The notes beneath the pieces were generated by a model, which worked only from the letters and a program-made list of their open reading frames with translations, was not told where the DNA came from and did not search any database. A DNA stretch of 64,000 bases, from NCBI RefSeq assembly GCF_034387475.1, contig NZ_JAXCIL010000002.1, positions 1,240,001 through 1,304,000 on the forward strand, read 5' to 3'. This document shows, piece by piece, positions 1 to 8,674 of this stretch; the first letter of the stretch is position 1, and the number at the start of each line of letters is the position of its first letter. The DNA is from Pseudomonas sp. Teo4. Its GTDB lineage: Bacteria; Pseudomonadota; Gammaproteobacteria; Pseudomonadales; Pseudomonadaceae. Made by a program: the position numbers and the translations under genes.

Positions 1-478
1 GGGTGAAGCGCACGCTGTTCGGCTCCGGCGCTTCGATCGACTTGATCAGGCTATCCAGTTGCAGCGACTGGGCATGCGGGTAACCGCCTGGGGCTGTCTT
101 GTGCCAGGCATGGGCGGGGTAAAGCATGCGCTGGAAGCTGAACAGCACGTCGTCGGCATTCAGCTCGCGGGTGGGTTTGAAGTAAGGCGTGGTGTGAAAC
201 TTGACGCCTTCGTGCAGCTTGAAGTCGTAGACCAGGCCATCGGCCGACACCGTCCAGCTCTGTGCCAGGCTCGGTACCACCTTGCCCTGGGCAGCATCGA
301 ACTCCACAAGGCGGTTCATCAGCACATCGGCCGAGGCATTGGTGGTGGTCAGCGAGTTGTACTGGACCACATCGAAGCCCTCGGGGCTGGCTTCGCTGCA
401 AACGCTCAGCGGGGCCGCCTGGGCGAGGCCGGTAGCAAGCAGGGAGGTGATCAATAAGGAAAGGGCGGCGGCACGCAT
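1..478 (-). CDS. Dipeptide ABC transporter substrate-binding protein (partial, C-terminus outside window)
   Basis: Family 5 periplasmic solute-binding protein that would deliver peptides to a Dpp-type ABC importer. Only the first 159 codons are here; the rest lies beyond base 1. The ATG at 478 has an AAGGAG Shine-Dalgarno seven bases upstream. Residues 1-21 form a typical signal peptide ending in LAQA, and the mature start (VCSEASPEGFD) is the usual opening of DppA/OppA-type proteins. A binding-protein gene at this place beside rpmB matches PA5317 (DppA5) of P. aeruginosa, from memory. The substrate cannot be deduced from this fragment. It is divergent from rpmB. Confidence 0.85.
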   Translation of the reverse strand, partial: MRAAALSLLITSLLATGLAQAAPLSVCSEASPEGFDVVQYNSLTTTNASADVLMNRLVEFDAAQGKVVPSLAQSWTVSADGLVYDFKLHEGVKFHTTPYFKPTRELNADDVLFSFQRMLYPAHAWHKTAPGGYPHAQSLQLDSLIKSIEAPEPNSVRFT

Positions 479-663
479 CAAAGCTCCTTGGCGAGTCAGT
501 GGCCCATCTGCCAGTGCAGTCTGGAAATGTCCTACCCTAGTGCGCGCGTCGGGAAATGGCCACCCTCTTTTTATGCCAGTCTGCGACGAGCGGTCGACAG
601 CCCGGCGCGCGAGTCGCTATGCTGCCCGCGCGCCATTGGCAGCAAACGGATGCTCATCTTCTG

Positions 664-692
664 TTGTTGCGGCGTAGTCTTTCTGGTATAAA
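664..692 (+). promoter_or_regulatory. Sigma70 promoter for rpmB-rpmG
   Basis: TTGTTG (664-669), a 17-bp spacer and TATAAA (687-692) make a near-consensus sigma70 promoter about 150 bp before rpmB. It sits in a 361-bp gap (479-839) in which I see no gene. The long leader could carry regulation of the ribosomal operon, but I see no named motif in it. Confidence 0.6.
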
Positions 693-839
693 GCAGCGCT
701 CTTTTCTAGGGGCTCGGCCTGTCGCATCAGCGGATCCGGTCGATAAGACCTCCAGAATCACGGCGCCTGGCGCCAAAGACTGAGAGATTAAGCGGCCAAC
801 CCATGCCGGGTTGGGCATGAGGTTTTAGAGGGCTGAGTC

Positions 840-1076
840 ATGTCGAGAGTCTGTCAAGTTACTGGTAAGGGTCCAGTAACCGGGAACAACATTTCCCACG
901 CAAACAACAAAACCCGTCGTCGTTTCCTGCCGAACCTGCAGCACCACCGTTTCTGGGTTGAATCCGAGAACCGTTTCGTGCGTCTGCGCGTTTCCGCCAA
1001 AGGCATGCGTATCATCGACAAGCGCGGCATCGACGCCGTTCTGGTTGATATCCGTAAAGCTGGCGCCAAGGTCTAA
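840..1076 (+). CDS. rpmB: 50S ribosomal protein L28
   Basis: Structural protein of the large ribosomal subunit. At 78 residues it has the usual bacterial L28 length, with the typical N-terminus [20 protein letters not shown] and the basic stretch [10 protein letters not shown]. An AGAGGG ribosome-binding site precedes the ATG. It is co-transcribed with rpmG 11 bp downstream, and a strong intrinsic terminator closes the pair. Identity is secure. Confidence 0.99.
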   Translation: MSRVCQVTGKGPVTGNNISHANNKTRRRFLPNLQHHRFWVESENRFVRLRVSAKGMRIIDKRGIDAVLVDIRKAGAKV

Positions 1077-1087
1077 GGGAGAACATC

Positions 1088-1243
1088 ATGCGTGAATTGA
1101 TCCGTCTGGTTTCGAGTGCCGGTACCGGCCACTTCTACACCACCGACAAGAACAAGCGCACCACTCCGGACAAAATCGAGATCAAGAAATACGATCCGGT
1201 TGTTCGCAAGCACGTGGTGTACAAGGAAGCCAAGATCAAGTAA
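1088..1243 (+). CDS. rpmG: 50S ribosomal protein L33
   Basis: Large-subunit protein of 51 residues starting [14 protein letters not shown] and ending KEAKIK. It has no cysteines, so it is the zinc-independent form of L33. It lies 11 bp after rpmB in the standard rpmB-rpmG order and is followed at once by an intrinsic terminator. Confidence 0.99.
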   Translation: MRELIRLVSSAGTGHFYTTDKNKRTTPDKIEIKKYDPVVRKHVVYKEAKIK

Positions 1244-1256
1244 TTGATCGGCGACC

Positions 1257-1293
1257 AAAAAAAACCCGCATCCGAAAGGAGGCGGGTTTTTTT
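1257..1293 (+). terminator. Rho-independent terminator of rpmB-rpmG
   Basis: The stem pairs CCCGC (1265-1269) with GCGGG (1282-1286), extended by eight A (1257-1264) against seven T (1287-1293). The A/T flanks make it likely to work in both directions. Confidence 0.9.
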
Positions 1294-1309
1294 ATGCTTG
1301 CGTGGCAGA

Positions 1310-1513
1310 TCAGTTGAAGCTGAAGCCTTGGATCAGGCCGTTGGCATCAGTGTTGATGTGGATCCGATCAGGGTCGTATTCCTTGGTGCTGATTTCCTTG
1401 GGGCCGACGATGCGAGTGCGGCCGGTAATCTCAGCGATGGTGTTTTTTACCGAAGGTTCGTATGGCGTACCGATCAGGTGAGCCAGGGCTTGCAGGGCTT
1501 GTTCGTTGTTCAT
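1310..1513 (-). CDS. I78-family peptidase inhibitor-like small protein
   Basis: A 67-residue cytosolic-looking protein without a signal peptide. The C-terminal half (ISTKEYDPDRIHINTDANGL) has the YxPDRxNxxxDxxGxI signature of the I78 inhibitor family, whose members bind secreted proteases such as elastases. An AAGGT site precedes the ATG at 1513. It converges on rpmG and lies downstream of the cupin gene on the same strand, separated by a hairpin at 1531-1564. The family assignment rests on that motif. Without an export signal, its role may not be protease inhibition. Confidence 0.65.
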   Translation of the reverse strand: MNNEQALQALAHLIGTPYEPSVKNTIAEITGRTRIVGPKEISTKEYDPDRIHINTDANGLIQGFSFN

Positions 1514-1530
1514 GGTGAGTTACCTTTGAA

Positions 1531-1564
1531 AGAGGATGGCCCGAATTGGGCAGGTCCATCCTCT
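1531..1564 (-). terminator. Intergenic hairpin between cupin gene and I78 gene
   Basis: AGAGGATGG (1531-1539) is the exact inverse of CCATCCTCT (1556-1564) around a 16-nt loop. The run of T after it on the minus strand is weak, so it may attenuate rather than fully stop transcription. Confidence 0.45.
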
Positions 1565-1595
1565 TCCAGGGCTGCATCGAGCATGTGCTACATAG

Positions 1596-1955
1596 TTATT
1601 TTTGCTCGAACATCACATAGATCTTGCGGCAAGGCTCCAGCACCTCCCAGGTGCCTTTGAAGCCAGCCGGGATGACAAACCGATCACCGGTACGCAGGGT
1701 CTTGGCATTGCCTTCCTGATCGCGCAGCACCGAAACGCCCTGAACGATTTCACAGTACTCGTGCTCGGTGTAGTTCACCGTCCACTGGCCGATTTCGCCT
1801 TCCCACACACCTGCAGCGAACTGCCCGCAGGGGCTGGAATAGTGGTTGTAGACCGCTTGGTCCGGCTCGCCCTTGATGATTTTTTCCGCTGCCGGACGGT
1901 AGCGTTCAGCCTCGGTCAGAACCTGGGCGAAGTCGATGATGCTGGCGATGCTCAT
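1596..1955 (-). CDS. Cupin-fold protein (EutQ/cupin_3 type)
   Basis: A 119-residue single-domain beta-barrel protein. Motifs typical of cupin_3 proteins are visible: GQWTVNYTEHEYCEIVQG, then GDRFVIPAGFKGTWEVLEP. The ATG at 1955 is preferred over an upstream in-frame ATG because AGGAG lies eight bases before it. It is divergent from the aldehyde dehydrogenase kauB, sharing a 196-bp promoter region, which suggests a link with amine or aldehyde metabolism. The reaction or ligand is unknown. Confidence 0.8.
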   Translation of the reverse strand: MSIASIIDFAQVLTEAERYRPAAEKIIKGEPDQAVYNHYSSPCGQFAAGVWEGEIGQWTVNYTEHEYCEIVQGVSVLRDQEGNAKTLRTGDRFVIPAGFKGTWEVLEPCRKIYVMFEQK

Positions 1956-2015
1956 GGTGCGGCTCCTGTTATTGTTTAATAAAATGCACATCAGTAGGCT
2001 TTTAGGCCGTTCGTG

Positions 2016-2028
2016 TCAAATATATTGA
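2016..2028. promoter_or_regulatory. Candidate PauR/PuuR-type operator upstream of kauB
   Basis: TCAAATATATTGA is an AT-rich dyad (TCAA-N5-TTGA) in the cupin-kauB divergent region. It resembles the CAATATATTGA core I recall for the E. coli PuuR operator. A PauR gene is encoded in this window at 13800. The link is by resemblance only. Confidence 0.35.
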
Positions 2029-2151
2029 TAGTTTGCACGGGCTGGTTTAGGGTATCGCATGCCAGTATGCGCTTGTCGCCTGGCCAGAATTCTGACAACG
2101 CCTGTGAGTCCTCAGTGCGGCGTTGCACCTAAACAAGAGGAGGAGTTTCGT

Positions 2152-3645
2152 ATGACCACCCTGACTCGTGCGGACTGGGAACAGCGTGCCCAGCAACTGA
2201 AGATCGAAGGACGTGCCTTCATCAACGGCGAATACACCGACGCCGCATCCGGTGAAACCTTCGACTGCCTGAGCCCGGTCGACGGACGCTTCCTGGCCAA
2301 GGTTGCCAGCTGTGACCTGGCCGACGCCAACCGTGCCGTGGAAAACGCCCGCGCCACCTTCAACGCTGGCGTCTGGTCGCAACTGGCCCCGGCCAAGCGC
2401 AAAGCCAAGCTGATCCGTTTCGCCGACTTGCTGCGCAAGAACGTCGAAGAGCTGGCCCTGCTGGAAACCCTGGACATGGGCAAGCCAATCGGCGATTCCT
2501 CCAGCATCGACATCCCCGGTGCGGCCAACGCTATTCACTGGACCGCCGAAGCCATCGACAAGGTCTACGACGAAGTCGCCCCGACCCCGCATGACCAGCT
2601 CGGTCTGGTTACCCGTGAGCCGGTGGGCGTGGTCGGTGCCATCGTGCCGTGGAACTTCCCGCTGCTGATGGCCTGCTGGAAACTCGGCCCGGCCCTGGCC
2701 ACCGGTAACTCGGTGGTGCTCAAGCCGTCGGAAAAATCGCCACTGACCGCCATCCGCATTGCCCAGCTGGCCATCGAAGCCGGCATTCCGGCGGGCGTGC
2801 TGAACGTGCTGCCAGGCTACGGCCACACCGTGGGCAAGGCCCTGGCCCTGCACATGGACGTCGACACCCTGGTGTTCACTGGCTCGACCAAGATCGCCAA
2901 GCAACTGATGGTGTACGCGGGCGAGTCGAACATGAAGCGCATCTGGCTGGAAGCCGGTGGCAAGAGCCCGAACATCGTCTTCGCCGACGCCCCGGACCTG
3001 CAAGCTGCCGCCGAAGCCGCCGCCAGCGCCATCGCCTTCAACCAGGGCGAAGTCTGCACCGCAGGTTCGCGTCTGCTGGTCGAGCGTTCGATCAAGGACA
3101 AGTTCCTGCCTATGGTGGTCGAGGCCCTCAAAGGCTGGAAGCCAGGCAACCCGCTGGACCCACAGACCACGGTCGGTGCTCTGGTCGACACCCAGCAGAT
3201 GAACACCGTGCTGTCGTACATCGAAGCGGGCCACCAGGACGGCGCCAAGCTGCTGGCTGGCGGCAAGCGCACCCTGGAGGAGACCGGCGGTACCTACGTC
3301 GAGCCGACCATCTTCGACGGCGTGACCAACGCCATGAAGATCGCCCAGGAAGAAATCTTCGGCCCCGTGCTGTCGGTGATCGCCTTCGACACCGCCGAGG
3401 AAGCCATCGCCATTGCCAACGACACGCCGTATGGCCTGGCCGCGGGCATCTGGACTTCGGACATCTCCAAGGCCCACAAGACCGCCCGCGCTGTGCGTGC
3501 TGGCAGCGTCTGGGTGAACCAGTACGACGGCGGCGACATGACCGCGCCGTTCGGTGGCTTCAAGCAGTCGGGCAACGGCCGTGACAAGTCGCTGCATGCG
3601 CTGGAAAAGTACACCGAGCTGAAGGCGACCTGGATCAAGCTGTAA
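2152..3645 (+). CDS. kauB: Aldehyde dehydrogenase KauB/PuuC type (gamma-glutamyl-aminobutyraldehyde / guanidinobutyraldehyde)
   Basis: NAD(P)-dependent oxidation of amino- or guanidino-aldehydes produced during polyamine and arginine breakdown. The protein has 497 residues and complete ALDH motifs: PWNFPLLM cofactor loop, catalytic Glu267 in LEAGGKSPN, nucleophile Cys302 in GEVCTAG, and the C-terminal PFGGFKQSGNGRD. The ATG at 2152 follows an AGGAGGAG-rich site; the upstream frame has no homologous look. The neighbourhood (PauB-like oxidase, PauR, MFS transporter) matches the pauC/kauB locus of P. aeruginosa (PA5312). The exact aldehyde preference cannot be read from the sequence. Confidence 0.9.
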   Translation: MTTLTRADWEQRAQQLKIEGRAFINGEYTDAASGETFDCLSPVDGRFLAKVASCDLADANRAVENARATFNAGVWSQLAPAKRKAKLIRFADLLRKNVEELALLETLDMGKPIGDSSSIDIPGAANAIHWTAEAIDKVYDEVAPTPHDQLGLVTREPVGVVGAIVPWNFPLLMACWKLGPALATGNSVVLKPSEKSPLTAIRIAQLAIEAGIPAGVLNVLPGYGHTVGKALALHMDVDTLVFTGSTKIAKQLMVYAGESNMKRIWLEAGGKSPNIVFADAPDLQAAAEAAASAIAFNQGEVCTAGSRLLVERSIKDKFLPMVVEALKGWKPGNPLDPQTTVGALVDTQQMNTVLSYIEAGHQDGAKLLAGGKRTLEETGGTYVEPTIFDGVTNAMKIAQEEIFGPVLSVIAFDTAEEAIAIANDTPYGLAAGIWTSDISKAHKTARAVRAGSVWVNQYDGGDMTAPFGGFKQSGNGRDKSLHALEKYTELKATWIKL

Positions 3646-3652
3646 TCCGGTA

Positions 3653-3747
3653 GGGCCTTTTCGCGGGTAAACCCGCTCCCACAGGGACTTCACTGCCTTC
3701 AAATGCGGTGCAGCACTTGTGGGAGCGGGTTTACCCGCGAATGGGCC
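3653..3747. repeat. REP doublet (GCGGGTAAACCCGC type)
   Basis: Two inverted REP units, CGCGGGTAAACCCGCTCCCA at 3662-3681 and its complement at 3719-3740, lie between kauB and the MFS gene. The transcript could fold into a long hairpin. Confidence 0.95.
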
Positions 3748-3776
3748 ATGGAAAATTACTGGCCTGGGAGGCTGCA

Positions 3777-4916
3777 ATGCGTTGGGGTACCTACTTCGCC
3801 GTACTGGCATCGGTGCTCAGCGTCGGGCTTGCGCTCGGCGTGAGCATGCCGCTGGTGTCCCTGCGCCTTGAGGCCTGGGGCTACGGCAGCTTCGCCATCG
3901 GCGTCATGGCTGCCATGCCCGCGCTCGGTGTGTTGCTCGGTGCCAGCCTGGCCAGCCGGCTGGCGGGCTGGGTCGGCGTACCCTCGGCGATGCGCCTGTG
4001 TCTGTGGGGCGGGGCGCTGTCGATCGGCCTGGTGGCGCTGTTGCCGAGTTACCCCCTGTGGCTAGCGTTGCGTCTGCTGATCGGCATGTCCCTCACAGTG
4101 GTGTTCATCCTTGGCGAAAGCTGGATCAACCAGCTTGTTATCGAGCAATGGCGCGGCAGGCTGGTGGCCTTGTATGGCAGCAGTTACGCGCTGAGTCAGC
4201 TTGCAGGCCCGCTGGTACTGGGCTTCCTGGGTTCTGACGATGACTTCGGCTTCTGGGCCGCAACCGGCCTGCTGCTATTGGCACCCTTGCTGTTGCTGGG
4301 GCGCGGAGGTGCGCCGAGCACGGAAGCCTGCAGTGTCACCTTCGGCGACCTGTTCGCATTCTGTCGGCGCTTGCCAGTGATCGCCTGGGCCATCGCGCTG
4401 TTCGCTTCGTTCGAAGCCATGATCCTCACACTGTTGCCGGTGTATTGCCTGCAGCAAGGATTCACTACCGAGCTGGCGCTGTTCATGGTCAGTACCGTGG
4501 TGGTTGGGGATGCCGTGCTTCAACTGCCGATTGGTGCGTTGGCCGACCACATGTCGCGACGCACGCTGTTCACCGGGTGCGCAGTGACCCTGCTCTGCTC
4601 GAGCCTCGCCATTCCGCTGCTGCTTCATACCCCAGCCATCTGGCCGGTTTGGGTACTGTTCGGCGCCAGTGCCGGTGGTTTGTTCACCCTGTCGTTGGTG
4701 CTGATCGGCGAGCGCTATCGGGATGATGCGTTGGTGCGGGCCAATGCCCATGTCGCGCAGCTTTGGGGTATTGGCTGCCTGGTCGGTCCGCTGTTGGCCG
4801 GTGCGGGCAGCCAGTGGATCAGCGGGCACGCGCTGCCGCTGCTGATGGCTGCCGGTGCGGCCGGGCTGGTGCTGTTGACCCGCCGGCGTGGGGCCTTCGA
4901 GCCAGCGTCTGTCTGA
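3777..4916 (+). CDS. MFS transporter, 12 TM
   Basis: Inner-membrane major facilitator of 379 residues with about 12 hydrophobic segments. The conserved MFS loop-2-like motif GxxLASRLAG occurs near residue 60, and ALADHMSRRTL is the matching motif in the second half. The ATG at 3777 follows GGGAGG; the longer upstream frame only translates the REP repeat. An MFS gene beside kauB and the PauB-type oxidase fits uptake or export of amines, but the substrate is not evident. Its stop lies 9 bp from the convergent phospholipase D gene. Confidence 0.85.
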   Translation: MRWGTYFAVLASVLSVGLALGVSMPLVSLRLEAWGYGSFAIGVMAAMPALGVLLGASLASRLAGWVGVPSAMRLCLWGGALSIGLVALLPSYPLWLALRLLIGMSLTVVFILGESWINQLVIEQWRGRLVALYGSSYALSQLAGPLVLGFLGSDDDFGFWAATGLLLLAPLLLLGRGGAPSTEACSVTFGDLFAFCRRLPVIAWAIALFASFEAMILTLLPVYCLQQGFTTELALFMVSTVVVGDAVLQLPIGALADHMSRRTLFTGCAVTLLCSSLAIPLLLHTPAIWPVWVLFGASAGGLFTLSLVLIGERYRDDALVRANAHVAQLWGIGCLVGPLLAGAGSQWISGHALPLLMAAGAAGLVLLTRRRGAFEPASV

Positions 4917-4925
4917 GGTATGGGG

Positions 4926-6482
4926 CTAGAGCATCTTCTCCAGCCCCACCGCCTTGCTGACCCAGGCATTGAAGCGCCGCCAGAGCCCGCCCGGTTCTGA
5001 AGTCAGCATGCGCCTTTTGCCGTTATCTTCAGTGACCCACACCAGCTTGTCGTCCACTAGCGTGGGCTGGTAACTCAGCGCGGGTGCCATGCCTTGTACC
5101 GCAAGGTAGCGGGTGTACTCAGCCAGTTCCGGACTATCGACCAGCACCCCCACTTCGGTATTCCACAGCAATGATCGCGGATCGAAGTTGAACGAGCCGA
5201 TGAACGTCTTGCGTCGGTCGAAGACAATCGCCTTGCTGTGCAGGCTTGAGTCCGAGCTGCCGTGGAAGTTGAGGCGGTATCGAGCGCTGGTGTCACCGGG
5301 CTGGCGACGCAGTTCAAACAGTTGCACGCCGTGCTCGAGCAATGCCCGGCGGTAGGGCGCATAGCCGCCATGCACCGCCGGCACGTCCGTGGCTTCCAGC
5401 GAGTTGGTCAACAACTTGACCGAGATACCCGCGTCGGCGGTGCTGGTCAGGTACACAAGCCCCGATTCGCCCGGCACGAAATACGCCGAGACCAGGATCA
5501 GTTCGTGGCGCACATTTTCCAGGTCAGGTGCCAGTTGCTGGCTAAGCAGCAGTTGTGGGTCAGGCTCATCGTCGGCCAGGACTTTACTGGGCGCATCCCA
5601 CAGAGCTTGGCTGTGTGCCCAGATCAGTTCGTTGCGCCAGATGTCCAGACGAGGCTGGGTCTGATAAGCCATCAGCCGGTCATAAAGGGCCTTGTGCTTG
5701 AACCGGGCCTCGGCCAGTGAAACCTCCAGACGCCGACGGCTGGCATGCAGGTCGCTGGCGTCCGGCTGACGCCACAGGAAGTCGCCTATCGGGCGGCTCA
5801 GTGCGTGGTTCCAGTACTGGTCGAAGCCGTGACTGAGCTGCTCGGCCACAGGCCCGACACCCAGCAGATCGATGTCAGTGAAGTTGAGGTTGGGCTCGGC
5901 ATCAAAGTACTCGTCACCCAGGTTGCGCCCGCCGACGATGGCCATGGCGTTGTCCACCACGAACAGTTTGTTATGCATGCGTCGGTGTTGCCGGGAGAGG
6001 TTGAACAGGCGCCCTGCGGCGCGGGTCACGCCCGTACTGCGGCCCAGGTGCAGCGGGTTGAACACGCGAATCTGGATGTTCGGGTGAGCGTCGAGGGTAC
6101 CCATGATGGTGTCCAGACCATCGCTGGTGGTGTCATCGAGCAGAATCCGCACCCGAACGCCACGGTCGGCCGCGCGCAGCAGCTCGTGGACCAGGGCACG
6201 GGTGCTGAGGCCGTCGTGGACGATGTAGTACTGCAGGTCGATACTGGCTTGGGCATTGCGAATCAACTCGGCCCGGGCACGGAAGGCTTCGTTGCTGTTG
6301 GGCATCAGACGAAATCCTGAACGCCCGCCATAGGGAGCCGCCTGACGCAGCACCGAGCGGCCGAATGCCGATTCTTTGGCCGGCAACGCCTGGCTGATCT
6401 CGCGGGGCGAACTGACGCTGGCGCAGCCCGCGAGGCCGAGCAGCAGCGCTAGCAACAGAGGCAAGGCAGGCGGGAATCTCAA
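4926..6482 (-). CDS. Phospholipase D-family lipoprotein (two HKD motifs)
   Basis: Member of the PLD/cardiolipin synthase superfamily that would act on phosphodiesters at the cell envelope. Both catalytic motifs are present: HNKLFVVDNAMAIVGGRN (His170, Lys172, Asp177) and HSKAIVFDRRKTFIGSFNFD. A TTG start at 6482 gives 518 residues and a clean lipoprotein signal (LLALLLGLAGC lipobox). It has an AGGA about ten bases upstream. A longer TTG start at 6539 has no visible ribosome-binding site. It follows the MocR gene on the same strand and may be co-transcribed with it. The substrate (cardiolipin, phosphatidylglycerol or other) is undetermined. Confidence 0.85.
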   Translation of the reverse strand: MRFPPALPLLLALLLGLAGCASVSSPREISQALPAKESAFGRSVLRQAAPYGGRSGFRLMPNSNEAFRARAELIRNAQASIDLQYYIVHDGLSTRALVHELLRAADRGVRVRILLDDTTSDGLDTIMGTLDAHPNIQIRVFNPLHLGRSTGVTRAAGRLFNLSRQHRRMHNKLFVVDNAMAIVGGRNLGDEYFDAEPNLNFTDIDLLGVGPVAEQLSHGFDQYWNHALSRPIGDFLWRQPDASDLHASRRRLEVSLAEARFKHKALYDRLMAYQTQPRLDIWRNELIWAHSQALWDAPSKVLADDEPDPQLLLSQQLAPDLENVRHELILVSAYFVPGESGLVYLTSTADAGISVKLLTNSLEATDVPAVHGGYAPYRRALLEHGVQLFELRRQPGDTSARYRLNFHGSSDSSLHSKAIVFDRRKTFIGSFNFDPRSLLWNTEVGVLVDSPELAEYTRYLAVQGMAPALSYQPTLVDDKLVWVTEDNGKRRMLTSEPGGLWRRFNAWVSKAVGLEKML

Positions 6483-6541
6483 GGGCGAATCGTCCTGTGC
6501 AGCAAAGGCTTGAAGTTTCGACTGTGGAGGGCGGCGCAAAG

Positions 6542-7972
6542 TTACGCTGAGGTGACGTCCTGATCCAGTAGACGAAGGGCGGTTTCACCTACCTTGCGCA
6601 CGGCGTCTTCGATCTGCGGTGTGGGGCGCGAGGCGAAGTTCATGCGCAGGCAGTGACGAAACTTGCCCGAGGCCGAGAAGATGCTGCCAACCGCAATCTG
6701 CACGCCCTGCTCCAGTAAAGCCCGGTTCAGCCGCAACGTGTCGAAATTTTCAGGCATTTCGACCCACAGCATGAAGCCACCCTGTGGCCGGCTGACTCGC
6801 GTCCCGGTCGGGAAGTATTGGGTGACCCAGTCGCTCATCAGGTCGCGTCCGCGTTGATACTGGCTGCGCATGCGGCGTACATGGGGCTGGTAGTGTCCGG
6901 CGGCGATGAAATCGGCGATGGCCAGTTGTGGTTGGGTGGCCGTGCTGCCGGTGCTGATGTACTTCATGTGCAGCACCCGCTCCAGGTAGCGCCCAGGGGC
7001 GACCCAGCCTATGCGCAAGCCTGGGGCCAGGGTTTTGGAAAATGAGCTGCACAGCAGCACGCGACCGTCGTCGTCGAACGACTTGAGGGTGCGCGGACGA
7101 GGGTAGGTGTATGCCAGGTCGCCATACACATCGTCTTCTAGAATCGCCACGTCATGGCGCTGGGCCAGGCTCAGCAGTGCCTTCTTGCGGGCTTCGGGCA
7201 TGATGTAGCCCAACGGGTTGTTGCAGTTGGGGGTGATCTGGATGAGCTTGATCGGCCACTGTTCCAAAGCCAGCTCCAGCGCTTCCAGGCTGATTCCGGT
7301 GACCGGGTCGGTGGGGATCTCCAATGCCTTCATGCCCAACCCTTTGAGGGTTTGCATGGCGCCGTGGAAGCTCGGCGAGTCGACGGCAACGATGTCACCA
7401 GGCTCGCATACCGCGCGAATGCTGCAGGACAGTGCCTCATGGCAACCTGTGGTCACCACCAGGTCGGCCGGCCCCAGGCGGCAGCCGGAGTCCAGCAGCA
7501 GCCGGGCGATCTGTTCGCGCAGGGCCAGGTTGCCGTGGATGTTGTCGTAGTACAGGCCGGGCATGTCCTGGCGTCGGCTGAGCTGGGCCAAGCTACGCAA
7601 CAATGGCTTGAGGGTCGGGCTGTCGATATCGGGCATGCCACGGCCGAGCTGGATGACATCCTTGCGCGGTGTGCTGCGCACCAGTTCCAGCACTTGCTCC
7701 CACTGGGAGATATCCACAGGGCGCTGGGCCGGGCGGCTGACGGCGGGTAGGGCAGGGAGGTGCCGGCTTTCGCTGACGAAATAGCCGGACTTGGGCCGTG
7801 GCGAGACCAGGCCGCTGTCCTCCAGCATGCGGTAGGCCTGCTGTACGGTGCTCAAGCTGACGCCGTGCTCTTCGCTCAGTGCTCGTACTGACGGCAGTCG
7901 TTGCCCAGGGCGGTAGAGGCCCTGCTCGATACGGGCACTGAGCAGCTCGGCGAGGTTGAGATAGAGCGTCAC
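6542..7972 (-). CDS. MocR/PdxR-type regulator: GntR HTH fused to fold-type I aminotransferase
   Basis: PLP-binding transcription factor of 476 residues. Residues 1-75 form a GntR winged helix (GQRLPSVRALSEEHGVSLST). The rest is an aminotransferase-like domain with TPNCNNPLGYIM, DDVYGDL and the PLP lysine in SSFSKTLAPGLRIGW. The GTG at 7972 has AGGAG six bases upstream. It diverges from a small DUF1127 gene. MocR proteins usually control PLP, GABA, taurine or amine genes near them, so the neighbouring kauB/pauB genes are candidate targets. A true aminotransferase role is less likely given the DNA-binding domain. Confidence 0.88.
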   Translation of the reverse strand: MTLYLNLAELLSARIEQGLYRPGQRLPSVRALSEEHGVSLSTVQQAYRMLEDSGLVSPRPKSGYFVSESRHLPALPAVSRPAQRPVDISQWEQVLELVRSTPRKDVIQLGRGMPDIDSPTLKPLLRSLAQLSRRQDMPGLYYDNIHGNLALREQIARLLLDSGCRLGPADLVVTTGCHEALSCSIRAVCEPGDIVAVDSPSFHGAMQTLKGLGMKALEIPTDPVTGISLEALELALEQWPIKLIQITPNCNNPLGYIMPEARKKALLSLAQRHDVAILEDDVYGDLAYTYPRPRTLKSFDDDGRVLLCSSFSKTLAPGLRIGWVAPGRYLERVLHMKYISTGSTATQPQLAIADFIAAGHYQPHVRRMRSQYQRGRDLMSDWVTQYFPTGTRVSRPQGGFMLWVEMPENFDTLRLNRALLEQGVQIAVGSIFSASGKFRHCLRMNFASRPTPQIEDAVRKVGETALRLLDQDVTSA

Positions 7973-8150
7973 GGCATACTCCTGCGCTGCATGTTGGCGG
8001 CGACCAGTACAGTTTGGTGGAAAATACAGCATTCAGTGGCCGAATCGCCAATTCTGTATGGGAATAATAAGCCTGTATTGGATCTGTATTGCTCGTGCAT
8101 CCAGCGCGCATGCTTTCTCCACGGTATGAACTGATTGGGAGGACGCAGCA

Positions 8151-8381
8151 ATGGGTGGCATGAGCGATGTGCGCTTGCAACTGTTGGCCAAGGAGATGGA
8201 GGCCGGGCAGCGGGCCAAGGTGTTCAATGCGCCGGCCGGTCTGAGCCGCTGGGGCCTGATGCTGCACCGTTGGCACACCCGCAGGGCCCTGCTGCAACTG
8301 AGCGATGATGAGTTGCGTGATATCGGGCTTAGCTGGGAACAGGCCCGAATCGAGGGGTGTAAACCATTCTGGAAGGTGTGA
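8151..8381 (+). CDS. DUF1127 small protein
   Basis: Protein of 76 residues with a C-terminal DUF1127 motif (LLQLSDDELRDIGLSWEQA). In alpha- and gammaproteobacteria, small DUF1127 proteins have been tied to RNA turnover, phosphate/carbon status and arginine regulation. The ATG at 8151 follows GGGAGG eight bases upstream; a second ATG at 8160 is possible. It is divergent from the MocR regulator and shares its promoter region. Confidence 0.8.
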   Translation: MGGMSDVRLQLLAKEMEAGQRAKVFNAPAGLSRWGLMLHRWHTRRALLQLSDDELRDIGLSWEQARIEGCKPFWKV

Positions 8382-8416
8382 ATGGTGGGCATGCCTTTAG
8401 ATGTTTTTTGGCGCTG

Positions 8417-8642
8417 ATATCGAGCGCCGCCCGCGCGGCGCATCGCGAGCAAGGCTCGCTCCTACGCTTGTTTCGGGCCAGTAACGCCTGTGCCAGCCGC
8501 GCGCGACCGCCTTGTTTGTACGACTCGATATCGAGCCATGCGCCTAGGCGTTCGCGCGCGAATCTCGCAGGCATAATTGGCCAGTAACAGACGTAGGAGC
8601 GAGCCTTGCTCGCGATGCGCCGCGTGGGCGGCGCTCGATCTC
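8417..8642. repeat. 226-bp hairpin-ended repeat (non-autonomous, MITE/REP-like)
   Basis: Two arms of about 50 bp (8417-8466 and 8592-8642) are nearly exact inverse complements. They carry GCGAGCAAGGCTCGCTCCTA and a GC-rich palindrome. This is a different family from the other REPs in the window. The 125-bp centre includes the direct repeat GGCCAGTAAC (8477-8486, 8579-8588) and no credible ORF. It fills the gap between DUF1127 and pauB. Confidence 0.8.
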
Positions 8643-8674
8643 GACCTCACCGAAGACTCAAGACATACCCAGAA

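Noticed and set aside
2047..3810. 587-codon open frame antisense to kauB
   Set aside because: Mirror of a GC-rich gene with strong third-position bias; composition (many G, H, Q, V) is typical of antisense shadows and kauB is certain on the other strand.
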